Positions 28,088 through 36,757 of a stretch of DNA of 42,426 nucleotides are shown one piece after another. A program made the position numbers and the translations under genes. The stretch is from the NCBI GenBank assembly GCA_022565595.1, contig JAIUML010000033.1, positions 1-42,426 of the forward strand, in the 5' to 3' direction. The stretch comes from Saccharospirillum sp. (lineage in GTDB: Bacteria; Pseudomonadota; Gammaproteobacteria; Pseudomonadales; Natronospirillaceae). Position 1 is the stretch's first letter, and the number at the start of each line of letters is the position of its first letter. The notes beneath the pieces are model-generated. The model was not told the origin of the DNA. It saw only the letters and a program-made list of their open reading frames with translations, and made no database searches.

Positions 28088-29035
28088 TTAAAAACAACGC
28101 TTCAACCCCTCTTCTACTGAGACAGGAGGCTCCCACTCCAACACATTTCGGGTTTTAGAAATATCTAATTGCAAAGAGCCCAACAAACGCTGTGCCACTG
28201 CTCTTTTACCAAGCAAGGTTGCACCCACCATCAACAATCTTTCAGGCACAGGAACTAGACGGCTAGGCTTACCCATTGCCTCAGCAACACCACGCATCAA
28301 TCCCGTAGTAGAAAGGTCATGCCCATCACTAACCAAAAAAATTTGATTCGCAGCTGCAGGATGGTCAATGCATCTGATGATCAGGTCTACAAGGTTATCA
28401 AGAGCAACCAATGACCGTAGATTGTTTACCGCACCAAATGGCAGAGGTAGGCCTTTTTCGATCAATTTGCTCATGGTAGCAAAGTTCCCTTTTACTCCCG
28501 GGCCGTATACCAGCGGTGGGCGGACTATAACTACTTCCATTCCGGTTTCAACGGTCAGCTTCTGAAGTCCATATTCAGCTTCGAGCTTTGAAAGCCCGTA
28601 ATGGTCTTCAGGTCGAGGAGTATCGTCTGCGGCAAAAGGCTTATCATCTGGCGTATGCTCGCCATTTACTTTGATGGAACTGATAAAAATAAAGCGCTTA
28701 ACACCAGAGGCTGCTGCCTGACGAGCAAGATTTAGCGAACCCTCCACATTCACTCGTCGGTACTCAGCCAATGGATCAATAGTTTCATCTTTCATGATAT
28801 GAGCACGCGCTGCCGCATGTACAATAACCTCCACATCGGCTAACGCAGCTCTCCAGTCAGTGGTATCGGATATATCACCTACCTGAACCGCATCAAGATC
28901 TTGTGAGGGACATTCACAAACACGCAAGGCAGCACGAACCTTTTTCTGAGAACTCTCTTTCTGTAAGCGTGTTAGCAACTGTTTACCTACAAAACCATTA
29001 GCACCCGTAATCAACACTCGCCCATTTACTTCCAT
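28088..29035 (-). CDS. NAD-dependent SDR, likely UDP-4-keto-6-deoxy-HexNAc reductase/epimerase
   Basis: This 315-aa extended SDR has GANGFVG (11-17), Ser119-Ser120 (FISSIKVNG), and catalytic Tyr146/Lys150 (HYGLSKLEAEYGL). It resembles the WbpV/WreQ group, which reduces the keto sugar made by WbpM-type enzymes to UDP-QuiNAc. A 4-epimerase role is the alternative. The ATG at 29035 is chosen: it sits 1 nt after the stop of the upstream glycosyltransferase (TAA-G-ATG). A longer reading frame to 29164 overlaps that gene and is not supported. The phosphoglycosyl transferase begins 16 bp downstream. Confidence 0.82.
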   Translation of the reverse strand: MEVNGRVLITGANGFVGKQLLTRLQKESSQKKVRAALRVCECPSQDLDAVQVGDISDTTDWRAALADVEVIVHAAARAHIMKDETIDPLAEYRRVNVEGSLNLARQAAASGVKRFIFISSIKVNGEHTPDDKPFAADDTPRPEDHYGLSKLEAEYGLQKLTVETGMEVVIVRPPLVYGPGVKGNFATMSKLIEKGLPLPFGAVNNLRSLVALDNLVDLIIRCIDHPAAANQIFLVSDGHDLSTTGLMRGVAEAMGKPSRLVPVPERLLMVGATLLGKRAVAQRLLGSLQLDISKTRNVLEWEPPVSVEEGLKRCF

Positions 29036-29036
29036 C

Positions 29037-30170
29037 TTATTTAGAATCATTCGCCAACAACTCCTTGTATATCGCCATATGCTGCTCAACAATAATATTA
29101 ATAGCGAATGCTTTCTCAGCCAGTTTGCGCCCAGCCGTGCCCATTTCACGTCGCAATTCAACATTTTCTAATAAGCTCTGAATAGCATCAGCCAACGCAC
29201 TGGAATCACGAGGTGGTACTAAAAGGCCCGTTTCATTGACAGTAATAGCATCACGGCAACCGGGTACATCTGTAGTTACAACGGATCGACCACAAGCCGC
29301 TGCCTCTACCAAGCTTTTAGGTAGACCTTCTCGATAAGAAGGCAAGCAAACTATATGAGAAGCAGAATATAGATCTGCAATGTCCGTACGATACCCAAGC
29401 GCTTTTATAACGCCTTCTTGTTCCCATTCTTTAATCTTGCCTACTGTAACACTGCTAGGATTACCGACGTCTGGTGAGCCTATCAACCAAAACTCAACAT
29501 CGAAATCACGTGCACGAACCAACCGTGCAGCTGCGATAAACTCCTCCACACCTTTATCTTTCAATAAACGAGCAGCCATAGACACAACAAGTCTTCCTTC
29601 AGATTCGGAAACGAAAGGATAGTCATCAAGGTCAACACCAGAACCGCGAATTATTCTAGCTGATGATGAAGACAAAGCTCTTATCGTCAACAGTGTAACT
29701 CGGTCATCGGGGTTCTGAAAAATTACCGTGAGCTTTCGATGTTTGAATGCAGCCCGATACAAAACGCTTACAACGGACTTCCGAAAGCGAGCAAAGAATG
29801 ATCTTGCCATGAATACTGTTCCAAGACCAGAAACGGCAGCCACCACAGCCTCCACTCCAGCAAGACGAGCGGCGATGCCGCCATACAACACGGGTTTAAT
29901 AGTAACCAAGTGCACCAGGTTTGGTCTAACTCTGCGAAAAAGGAAAAAAAGGCGGAAGAGCGTTTTAATTTCACTATATGGATTTTGCCCACTTCGTGAA
30001 AACGGTATGATGTGGTGTGTAAGCCCGAAGCTTTTTATACGCCCGACCTCAGGTCCATCAGCCGATGCAATATGCACCTCATAGCCTAACGCTTGTGCTT
30101 GAAGCGCAATTGGGAGACGGTGCGACAGGAAAAACTCCGGTGCATTCACCACCAGCATAATTTTCTTCAA
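29037..30170 (-). CDS. Family 4 glycosyltransferase (PglA/WbpX-like layout)
   Basis: This 377-aa GT-B enzyme starts KKIMLVVNAPEFFLSHRLPI, contains LVHLVTIKPVLYGGIAAR and VVAAVSGLGTVF, and has the donor motif PSYREGLPKSLVEAAACG with both conserved glutamates. This layout matches enzymes that add the second sugar to undecaprenyl-PP-linked 6-deoxy-HexNAc, such as PglA. It is followed almost directly (1 nt) by the SDR gene. A gap of 98 bp separates it from the upstream glycosyltransferase. Confidence 0.82.
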   Translation of the reverse strand: MKKIMLVVNAPEFFLSHRLPIALQAQALGYEVHIASADGPEVGRIKSFGLTHHIIPFSRSGQNPYSEIKTLFRLFFLFRRVRPNLVHLVTIKPVLYGGIAARLAGVEAVVAAVSGLGTVFMARSFFARFRKSVVSVLYRAAFKHRKLTVIFQNPDDRVTLLTIRALSSSSARIIRGSGVDLDDYPFVSESEGRLVVSMAARLLKDKGVEEFIAAARLVRARDFDVEFWLIGSPDVGNPSSVTVGKIKEWEQEGVIKALGYRTDIADLYSASHIVCLPSYREGLPKSLVEAAACGRSVVTTDVPGCRDAITVNETGLLVPPRDSSALADAIQSLLENVELRREMGTAGRKLAEKAFAINIIVEQHMAIYKELLANDSK

Positions 30171-30268
30171 AAATAATCACCCTATCTTTAAAAATAAAGA
30201 AATCTGATTCTTTAATAATAAGCACGTAGAAAACCAAGCAAGGAGATTTTGTATCGGTAAAAGCAAAC

Positions 30269-31393
30269 CTATACATCCCAAGCACGATGATAGGCCTTAA
30301 CCATTTTCTCTAAACTGAAGTTTTGCTGCACACGATCTATAGCTTTGGATGAACGACTAGACCATCCTTCAGAGTTATCATCAAGCTCAGTTGCAGCTTC
30401 TAACAGCGCTTCAGCAAAAGCTGAAATATCATTAACAGGAACAACCCAACCCGTCTCACCGACAATATCTGCTGCATCGCCTGCATTAGTCGTGACACAT
30501 GGCGTACCACAAGCCATAGCTTCAGCGAGTACATTTGGAAATCCTTCACCAAAAGAACTTGAAAAAACATGAATGTCTAGAGCATTCATTATAGCCGGAA
30601 TATCCGTTCGCTGATCCAACAGCAGTAATTCCTTTTCGAGTTCTAAATCACCTATCCAACCTACCAACTGCTGATTATCGGGGTTCATATCAGCCCCCAC
30701 CAAGGCACACTTAAAATCGATGCCCATTCCTTTTAGTATATTAAGGGAGTGAAGTAAGCCTTCGTGGTTTTTTTGGATATTAAAGCGGCCAACTTTTCCA
30801 AGAAGTAATGTATCGCTTGATATACCCAGTTCAGCACGCACAAGTTGCCGCGCGCACGGATCAGGTCTAAACTGATCCAGATCATAGCCATTGCCAATAA
30901 CAACCATCTTTGAAGCGTCATAGCCGTATTCAATGTGAACCTGTTTCGCTTTTTGGGCACAACAGATAATTTTTCGAGGAACCCACTTACTTAAAAATGC
31001 ACACGCTTTCGCAACCCAAATGGTCGAGCGCTTGGATTTACCCGGTTCAAGTTCAGAGTGACGAATATTCCAACAAACATTTTTAACACCTGACACGCGC
31101 GCTACCAAACCACCAATAAGATCAGAGTGATACATCCAAGTTTGAACAACATTTGGATTTATTCTTTTAAACAAAAAATATAGCTTTAGAATGTATACTA
31201 ATTTGAGACCGCCTAGATGCATATTTAGATAAAAAACTTTGATTCCAAACGAGTCAAGAATAGGACCATATTTCCCAGGTCCAGTCATGCATATAACAAT
31301 GTGTTCATTAACAGCATCACTTAGGCACAAGCGACAAAGTACTCCTTCGGCGCCACCATCATTCAGGCCAGTTATAACATTAACAACAATCAT
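30269..31393 (-). CDS. Family 4 glycosyltransferase
   Basis: This 374-aa protein has NVITGLNDGGAEGVL at the N-terminus (the GGAE donor/acceptor loop), VVQTWMYHSDLIGG, LLGKVGRFNIQKNHEGLL, and FSSSFGEGFPNVLAEAMACG with the E-x7-E glutamates. It builds the O-unit, with unknown sugar. It is coupled to the upstream Wzy-like gene by a 4-nt overlap. Codon usage is noticeably richer in A and T than in the flanking core genes. Confidence 0.84.
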   Translation of the reverse strand: MIVVNVITGLNDGGAEGVLCRLCLSDAVNEHIVICMTGPGKYGPILDSFGIKVFYLNMHLGGLKLVYILKLYFLFKRINPNVVQTWMYHSDLIGGLVARVSGVKNVCWNIRHSELEPGKSKRSTIWVAKACAFLSKWVPRKIICCAQKAKQVHIEYGYDASKMVVIGNGYDLDQFRPDPCARQLVRAELGISSDTLLLGKVGRFNIQKNHEGLLHSLNILKGMGIDFKCALVGADMNPDNQQLVGWIGDLELEKELLLLDQRTDIPAIMNALDIHVFSSSFGEGFPNVLAEAMACGTPCVTTNAGDAADIVGETGWVVPVNDISAFAEALLEAATELDDNSEGWSSRSSKAIDRVQQNFSLEKMVKAYHRAWDV

Positions 31394-32655
31394 GCTTGCC
31401 TCACAAGCTTATTTGCTCTACAAAAAAAGACCCTCACGAAAACGACAAACAAATAGAACAACAATAGAGAAATCAGAAAATACCTAAGCTGAGTAAAAAT
31501 AAATATTAGATCATTCCTATGAAAATAGAAGGCCAATATAGGAATAAGAGGTGCGAAGAACGGGTAGTACTTAAAAGAAAATCTATTCATTAAAACACTA
31601 ACAAAGTAGACCAAAAGGAGAATAATAGACAGATAGAAATAAGGTCCAAGCTGCCCAAACAACCAATAGCCTTCTGCGAAGAAATTATGTGCCATACCCC
31701 AAGTTTCCCTATGAGCGGCATAGAAGCTATGCGCCTCTTCTCTAAACCTGACTCCGTCACCACCGAACAATGTACGTCCAAAAGGAATACCTGACTTGAG
31801 TATCAGAAAGAAATCTTCTACATTATTATTAGAACGAAAATCATCTGTTGCGACCGCGTTAAGTATTCCCAAAATTGTAAATGGTTCAGACTTAACAAAG
31901 TTACTAGAAAAGGACTCTAACGAGAAAAGGTCAAATATACGATTATATTCACCTCTTAGTATATTGGCATACAATGACTTAAAATTAACCATAGCAACAA
32001 AGAAAAACAAAAGAACAGGAGCAACAAGGAAAGAAAAGAAGTAACCTTTGAAAAATACACTCCTAAACCAGATAGTGAAGTAAACTATGAACGAAAAAAC
32101 AAAGTGTGTTCTTTGACCAGAATAAAGATCCACTAAAAGGGCGAATAAAAACACTAGCAAAAAATATGATCTATAATAGGCTGATAACCCAACCCCTATA
32201 ATTACTGACCACATCCACAAATAGTATAAGAAACCTTGATAATCATAAAAATCGCGCTTAGATCCCTGCGAGCTCACTAGTACGTCATAGTATTGATAAA
32301 TAAAATAAATGGTAAGCAACAACACAAAAAATGAAAGCAGCTTGTAGGCATAAAGAACTGATTGATCTTCGAAAGATACCCCTGAAAAAAACCTGCTTGA
32401 CAACTTGCCGTATATTCCAAATTTGGCGCAAACCGATAAAAAAAAGATCGAAAAAATAGATATAGAGAAAAAAATCAGTACATAGTCATCTAGAGGGATA
32501 TAGCCACGTTCATCAAACCTTGTAGGGTCAATGGTAAAACCATAAAAGACCGGTGAAAAGTAAAAAACAAAAGAAAAGAAGAAAACAAACCAGATATCTA
32601 TTCTTCTGTGTAAAAACAGAAAGTACAGGGAAATCAATAGAGTAAGAATGATCAA
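31390..32655 (-). CDS. wzy: O-antigen polymerase candidate (Wzy)
   Basis: This 421-aa protein is very hydrophobic, with about ten to twelve predicted helices and a large loop around 225-330. It has no close family motif I can name, which is normal for Wzy. Context is the main evidence: it sits between glycosyltransferases in a locus with wzx and wzz, and the loop contains SGQRTHFV and MAHNFFAEGYWLFGQLGP, the type of H-N motif seen in oligosaccharide-repeat polymerases. Coding DNA is strongly A+T-rich. It overlaps both neighbours by 4 nt. Confidence 0.68.
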   Translation of the reverse strand: MIILTLLISLYFLFLHRRIDIWFVFFFSFVFYFSPVFYGFTIDPTRFDERGYIPLDDYVLIFFSISIFSIFFLSVCAKFGIYGKLSSRFFSGVSFEDQSVLYAYKLLSFFVLLLTIYFIYQYYDVLVSSQGSKRDFYDYQGFLYYLWMWSVIIGVGLSAYYRSYFLLVFLFALLVDLYSGQRTHFVFSFIVYFTIWFRSVFFKGYFFSFLVAPVLLFFFVAMVNFKSLYANILRGEYNRIFDLFSLESFSSNFVKSEPFTILGILNAVATDDFRSNNNVEDFFLILKSGIPFGRTLFGGDGVRFREEAHSFYAAHRETWGMAHNFFAEGYWLFGQLGPYFYLSIILLLVYFVSVLMNRFSFKYYPFFAPLIPILAFYFHRNDLIFIFTQLRYFLISLLLFYLFVVFVRVFFCRANKLVRQA

Positions 32656-33788
32656 TTAGTGAGCTCCCGAAATAAATCCTCCCACTCAGTCACCACTTTT
32701 TTCTTATCTAAATTCTTTAGAGTTAAGTCATTATAAAAATACCTATCACTCAAATCGTTTTCTAAAATGTATTTAATTCCTGCTAAAAGCGCATCAGAAT
32801 TTTCAGGCTCGACTAAAAGCCCATTCTTATTATCTACAATTATTTCACTTGGTCCAGTCAAGCAATCAGTACTTACAACTGGGAGGTTATAGGACATTGC
32901 CTCTATAAGTACATTCGGAAAACCTTCATATCTTGAACTAAGAACGAAAGCGGAAGCACAAGAATACCAATCAGAAAGATTACCAACTCGTCCCGGAAAA
33001 ATGAAATTGTCTTCCAAACCTTGTTTTTTTATTTCATTTAGGAAAAAATAACCATAGTCACTTTCTACGCTTAAGTCTAACCCAGCAATAACGAAATAAA
33101 CTGAATCTTTACTAAAACTATTATTTTTAAAACCCTCTATTGCAGCACTCAAAAGCACATCAAAACCTTTTTGTACGAACTTACTTCCTACCGAAAGTAT
33201 TATTTTCTTATTGTCTGTAAATTCTATATAGTCACGTGGATTAACATATGGTTTATTATTAATTAGCGGAAACTCGACTGGGTTCCTGATTACTTTAATA
33301 TCACGTGTTTTTACATTTTTATTTATCCATTCTTCCACTCCAAAGGTCTGAACAACACAACAGTCAGAGAAATAAAACAGATATTTCCTTAGATAACTGA
33401 GAATTATAGGAGTGCTTTGTAGACCAGGGTAGTTTCTTTCTGCCACCACCACCCTTGTGTTCATCTTGATTGTTGAAAGGATTGCAAATATAGATGCATT
33501 TGTCATCATTGACACAACTACATCTACATCATTCTTTTTCAATAAGCGTCTAAGCTTAAAAATAGATGACAGCTTAGATACTATCCTTTTAAAGATATTT
33601 TTGTTTAAATCATATTCAACTATTAACCTACCTACCCTGGAATCGAGCAGATAAAAATCTTGTACATCACTGTATCTGGTTACGATTTTTACTGAGTGTC
33701 CCCTTTCTGATAACTCGTTGGCTAAAATAGTAGTTACTCTTTCAGCTCCGCCACCTCTCAAAGAATTTATAAAAAAAACAATATTCAT
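32652..33788 (-). CDS. Family 4 glycosyltransferase
   Basis: This 378-aa GT-B enzyme has NIVFFINSLRGGGAERVTT at the N-terminus, KIILSVGSKFVQKGFDVLL, and SSRYEGFPNVLIEAMSYNLPVVSTD with conserved glutamates. It resembles family 4 enzymes acting in O-antigen and capsule repeat synthesis. Its coding DNA is among the most A+T-rich in the window, so it was probably acquired with wzy. A 128-bp gap lies upstream. It overlaps wzy by 4 nt. Confidence 0.83.
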   Translation of the reverse strand: MNIVFFINSLRGGGAERVTTILANELSERGHSVKIVTRYSDVQDFYLLDSRVGRLIVEYDLNKNIFKRIVSKLSSIFKLRRLLKKNDVDVVVSMMTNASIFAILSTIKMNTRVVVAERNYPGLQSTPIILSYLRKYLFYFSDCCVVQTFGVEEWINKNVKTRDIKVIRNPVEFPLINNKPYVNPRDYIEFTDNKKIILSVGSKFVQKGFDVLLSAAIEGFKNNSFSKDSVYFVIAGLDLSVESDYGYFFLNEIKKQGLEDNFIFPGRVGNLSDWYSCASAFVLSSRYEGFPNVLIEAMSYNLPVVSTDCLTGPSEIIVDNKNGLLVEPENSDALLAGIKYILENDLSDRYFYNDLTLKNLDKKKVVTEWEDLFRELTN

Positions 33789-33916
33789 ATTTTCTCTACG
33801 TTAATCAATATTTTTAATTATATCTAGAATTTACTGCGCTAATTTAGTTCAACCATCCTTAGCAGTCCTGTCCCTCGTGAGTCATGCACCACTTGGTCTA
33901 GAGGTTGCCATCAGCG

Positions 33917-35086
33917 TTACTTCTCAACTTCTGGTTTCAGTATTGTGCGGAGGGCTCTCGTCAACTGTTCTTGCCCTGCCTCTGCCATACGAGCCATATT
34001 GGTTTTTGCCTTGATAGGTGGATCCCCCTGCAGCTGACCTTCAACCAAAGCCAACCACTGTTCATTCGCCATGTTCACCAAGGCATTCTCACAACCCAGT
34101 CGCTGCAAAAGATCTTCAGCCTTTCCCTGCACACCATCGGTGCTACCAGGCCGCTGCAATACCGCCACTGGATAATCCCCTAGCGACAAAGCAAAAATAG
34201 CTGCGTGGAAGCGGTCCGTAACTATCCCTGACAGACGGCCTCGAATAATTGAGAGTTTCTCTTCGAACGGCCGACGAAGATAGGAGCTATCAACATCCGA
34301 ACCATCACAGTCTCCCAGCATATTAAATATATGCCAACCTCGAGTTTCGAAATAGCGTGCAGCCTCGTTCCGTTTACGATTGTCTCCAATAGCTATACCA
34401 AGAATAGGCTTGTTTCCATGGCCTAAATCCGGGGCTATAGCCTCTTCAGGGACCAGATTACTTACACCATAAATGATTGTAGGATCAGCAATCATTTCAT
34501 GCTCTGCACCCAGGCTCTGAAGCAACTGCGAGGTACTCTGATCTCTGGCGGCAATCCAATCAAACTTTGAAAGCGCCTCGGAAATATTTTTCGAATGCGG
34601 CTCTTGGTAAAGTGATGCGTCGTGCCTATCCGCAGATACGGCTAAAGCGATACGATGAGCAGGCACGTCAAACGGCAAAAAATAGACATTGGGTGGCACC
34701 GGGAGTTCGTTCTTCTCAGACACAGACCAGACTGTGTCTGAACCGACGACTAACACATCCCATTGACCCTTTTTCAACCATTTTTCAATGCGTACAGGTT
34801 GTTCTGACCAACAGGTATGTTTGCTAAATGAAACTTGAGATGCAAGCCATTTGCGCAGATGACGTGTTTTCATAGCCTGCCCCGTATTTAGCCGAACCAA
34901 GGGCAAAAGAAGCTTTATGTACTCTCGCCACTCACGGCGCCAAATTCGGTAATCCAGCACTTCAACTTTATGTTGAAGACCAAGCGTATCCAGCGCCCGT
35001 TCAAGATTACGCACGGTGCATGCTGCCTGAGCCACAGAACCCTCATTGACACTACGATGAAAAGTTAACACACCTACTCGAATCAC
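33917..35086 (-). CDS. Polysaccharide pyruvyl transferase family protein
   Basis: This 389-aa protein fits the polysaccharide pyruvyl transferase family (WcaK/CsaB-like GT-B fold). Features are GVLTFHRSVNEGSVAQA at the N-terminus, VLVVGSDTVWSV, WIAARDQSTSQLLQSLG, and the conserved ITDRFHAAIFALSLGDYPVAV near 295. Members transfer pyruvate ketals from phosphoenolpyruvate to sugars, but many homologues in O-antigen loci have no tested activity. Base composition is closer to the core genome than that of its A+T-rich neighbours downstream. The gap to wzx (208 bp) contains a long hairpin. Confidence 0.78.
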   Translation of the reverse strand: MIRVGVLTFHRSVNEGSVAQAACTVRNLERALDTLGLQHKVEVLDYRIWRREWREYIKLLLPLVRLNTGQAMKTRHLRKWLASQVSFSKHTCWSEQPVRIEKWLKKGQWDVLVVGSDTVWSVSEKNELPVPPNVYFLPFDVPAHRIALAVSADRHDASLYQEPHSKNISEALSKFDWIAARDQSTSQLLQSLGAEHEMIADPTIIYGVSNLVPEEAIAPDLGHGNKPILGIAIGDNRKRNEAARYFETRGWHIFNMLGDCDGSDVDSSYLRRPFEEKLSIIRGRLSGIVTDRFHAAIFALSLGDYPVAVLQRPGSTDGVQGKAEDLLQRLGCENALVNMANEQWLALVEGQLQGDPPIKAKTNMARMAEAGQEQLTRALRTILKPEVEK

Positions 35087-35126
35087 TTTAATACCTCGTG
35101 CTTGTCAATGGTTCTGGCTGTTAACC

Positions 35127-35173
35127 CATGCGTAAGTTGTGTATTTTTTCTTACAAAATATACAACTTGCATG
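35127..35173. repeat. Long imperfect hairpin between wzx and the pyruvyltransferase gene
   Basis: The left arm (35127-35147) contains AAGTTGTGTATTTT, and the right arm (35155-35173) contains AAAATATACAACTT. They pair over about 20 bp with one mismatch and a small bulge, around a 7-nt loop TTCTTAC. The lower stem adds CATGC/GCATG. It could stall or attenuate transcription inside the locus, stabilise RNA, or mark a past recombination joint. There is no integrase or other recombination gene nearby. Confidence 0.5.
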
Positions 35174-35294
35174 CGTGCTAAGGTTTGGCTAATGTACAAA
35201 CCATCTAGCATTGTGATCCGCAGTTTAATGTTCTAGTCCCCCAATGAATTCACAAACGAATTTGGTTGCAAAAGTCCACAATAGTCTGGTTTAA

Positions 35295-36617
35295 CTACTT
35301 TAGAACAAATGCAAACGTCTTTAATCCCGTATGTTTATAAGTTAACCAGACCAATATCAAATTCCAAACAGTTAGAGAGGTCATCGACGCAATGGCTCCG
35401 CCAATGAGGCCATAGTTTGGAATCAAAATTAAAGACAGTGCAATGTTGAGAAATAGAGCGATCACTATTCCTTTTATAGTTTGCTTTTCATGCCCTGTCA
35501 TATTGAGGACCAACGCTACCGAGCCAACCGATGTATTCACGAGTTGGCCTATACAAAGAATCGCCAATGCTGGTGCTGCTTCGATATAGGCCTCACCAAA
35601 CACCCATGAAATCAGCTCTTTTCCCCAGAAGATAAATATTATGGCAACAGGGACCGAGGCAACAAGCACAGCGCGAGTACTCATGGTAATAATTCGCTGT
35701 AGTTTATCAATTTCTCCAGCCCTATAAAGTCGGGCTATCTGAGGTGCCAGGGCCATATTTACAGCCATTAACCCTATGGCTACCAAGCTTGCTCCAGTTA
35801 CCGCGACTCGAAAGTATCCTACTTCTTCAACGGTGGTCAGGAGCCCAAGGAACAGGGTCGTAATTTGCGCATCCATCAACTTCATGCCAGAAAAGAGTGA
35901 CAGTGGTAGCAAGCTTAACCCCCAAGGCTTCAGCGTATAAAGTGGTGGCGACTGCCGAACTTCATTAGGCAATGCCTTGTGAAGTACAACAAGCCCAAAG
36001 AGAAATGCCATCAATGATGAGAGAATTGTGAATTGAACAGCATCGGAAGAAGTCAGTTCTGCACTCATCAAATAGGCAGTGCCCATGAGGAGGACCATTA
36101 CCAGAGGCCTAATTATTTTCTCTGGCAATTGAGAACTGACCACCCACCGCAATCCCCTCAGGGTACCTGTTCTGACGTTTTCGAATGCGATTATCGGTAG
36201 CAGCCATATCGCCCATAGAAATGAGTTGATTTGTGCACTTTCTAGACCACCCCATCGCCACCAGACAAATATGGCAGAAACCAAGGCAGCGACAAGTGAA
36301 TAGCTGAATACAAAAGTATTCGCCAACCTCAGGAGCCCTCGCATCAACCCCCAGTTTCCTTCCTGGTGATTTCTAGCCGTTTCTCGAACCAAAAGTGTCG
36401 GCAGACCCGCCTTGGTTGGCAAGCCAATTACTGTAATGATGGACATCACAAAAGCATAGATCCCGTACTGCTCCGGGCCAAGCATCCGCGCCAGCAAGAC
36501 TCCGCTTACCAGCAACAGCCCCATGTTTAACGCCTTGACAACAGCGGAGCCACCAGCACCGCGCAATAGTTGAGCTTTGATGCCCTCGCCCTTGAAGTGT
36601 CTGATGAGCTGTTTCAA
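35295..36617 (-). CDS. wzx: O-unit flippase of the polysaccharide transporter (PST/Wzx) family
   Basis: This 440-aa integral membrane protein has about twelve helices and family features such as ALNMGLLLVSGVLLARMLGPEQYGIYAFVMS at the N-terminus (residues 29-59) and a C-terminal GLIGGAIASMTSLTVWNLILV. It would flip undecaprenyl-PP-linked O-units to the periplasm for polymerisation. It sits with wzz, wzy and the initiating transferase, so the Wzx/Wzy pathway is complete apart from the known ambiguity of the Wzy call. A 140-bp gap follows the epimerase gene. Confidence 0.85.
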   Translation of the reverse strand: MKQLIRHFKGEGIKAQLLRGAGGSAVVKALNMGLLLVSGVLLARMLGPEQYGIYAFVMSIITVIGLPTKAGLPTLLVRETARNHQEGNWGLMRGLLRLANTFVFSYSLVAALVSAIFVWWRWGGLESAQINSFLWAIWLLPIIAFENVRTGTLRGLRWVVSSQLPEKIIRPLVMVLLMGTAYLMSAELTSSDAVQFTILSSLMAFLFGLVVLHKALPNEVRQSPPLYTLKPWGLSLLPLSLFSGMKLMDAQITTLFLGLLTTVEEVGYFRVAVTGASLVAIGLMAVNMALAPQIARLYRAGEIDKLQRIITMSTRAVLVASVPVAIIFIFWGKELISWVFGEAYIEAAPALAILCIGQLVNTSVGSVALVLNMTGHEKQTIKGIVIALFLNIALSLILIPNYGLIGGAIASMTSLTVWNLILVWLTYKHTGLKTFAFVLK

Positions 36618-36757
36618 TTCAGAATTTCCCAGAAGGAATAGGTATAAGTGTACGAGGCATTACTATCCTCGTCCCACCTTTTTGAGTTCAGATAATGAGG
36701 AATACCGTTTAAGCTTTCCACTCATGAGTAAGCCCAGAGGTGAACTTATGTAGTCCC

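Noticed and set aside
28088-29164. Longer version of the SDR gene starting at 29164
   Set aside because: The extra 43 residues lie inside the upstream glycosyltransferase frame and the NAD-binding motif begins right after the internal ATG at 29035.
35127-35173. Integron attC-like recombination site
   Set aside because: It has a hairpin but no matching core sites (RYYYAAC/GTTRRRY pair) at the proper ends, and there is no integrase gene or cassette array.
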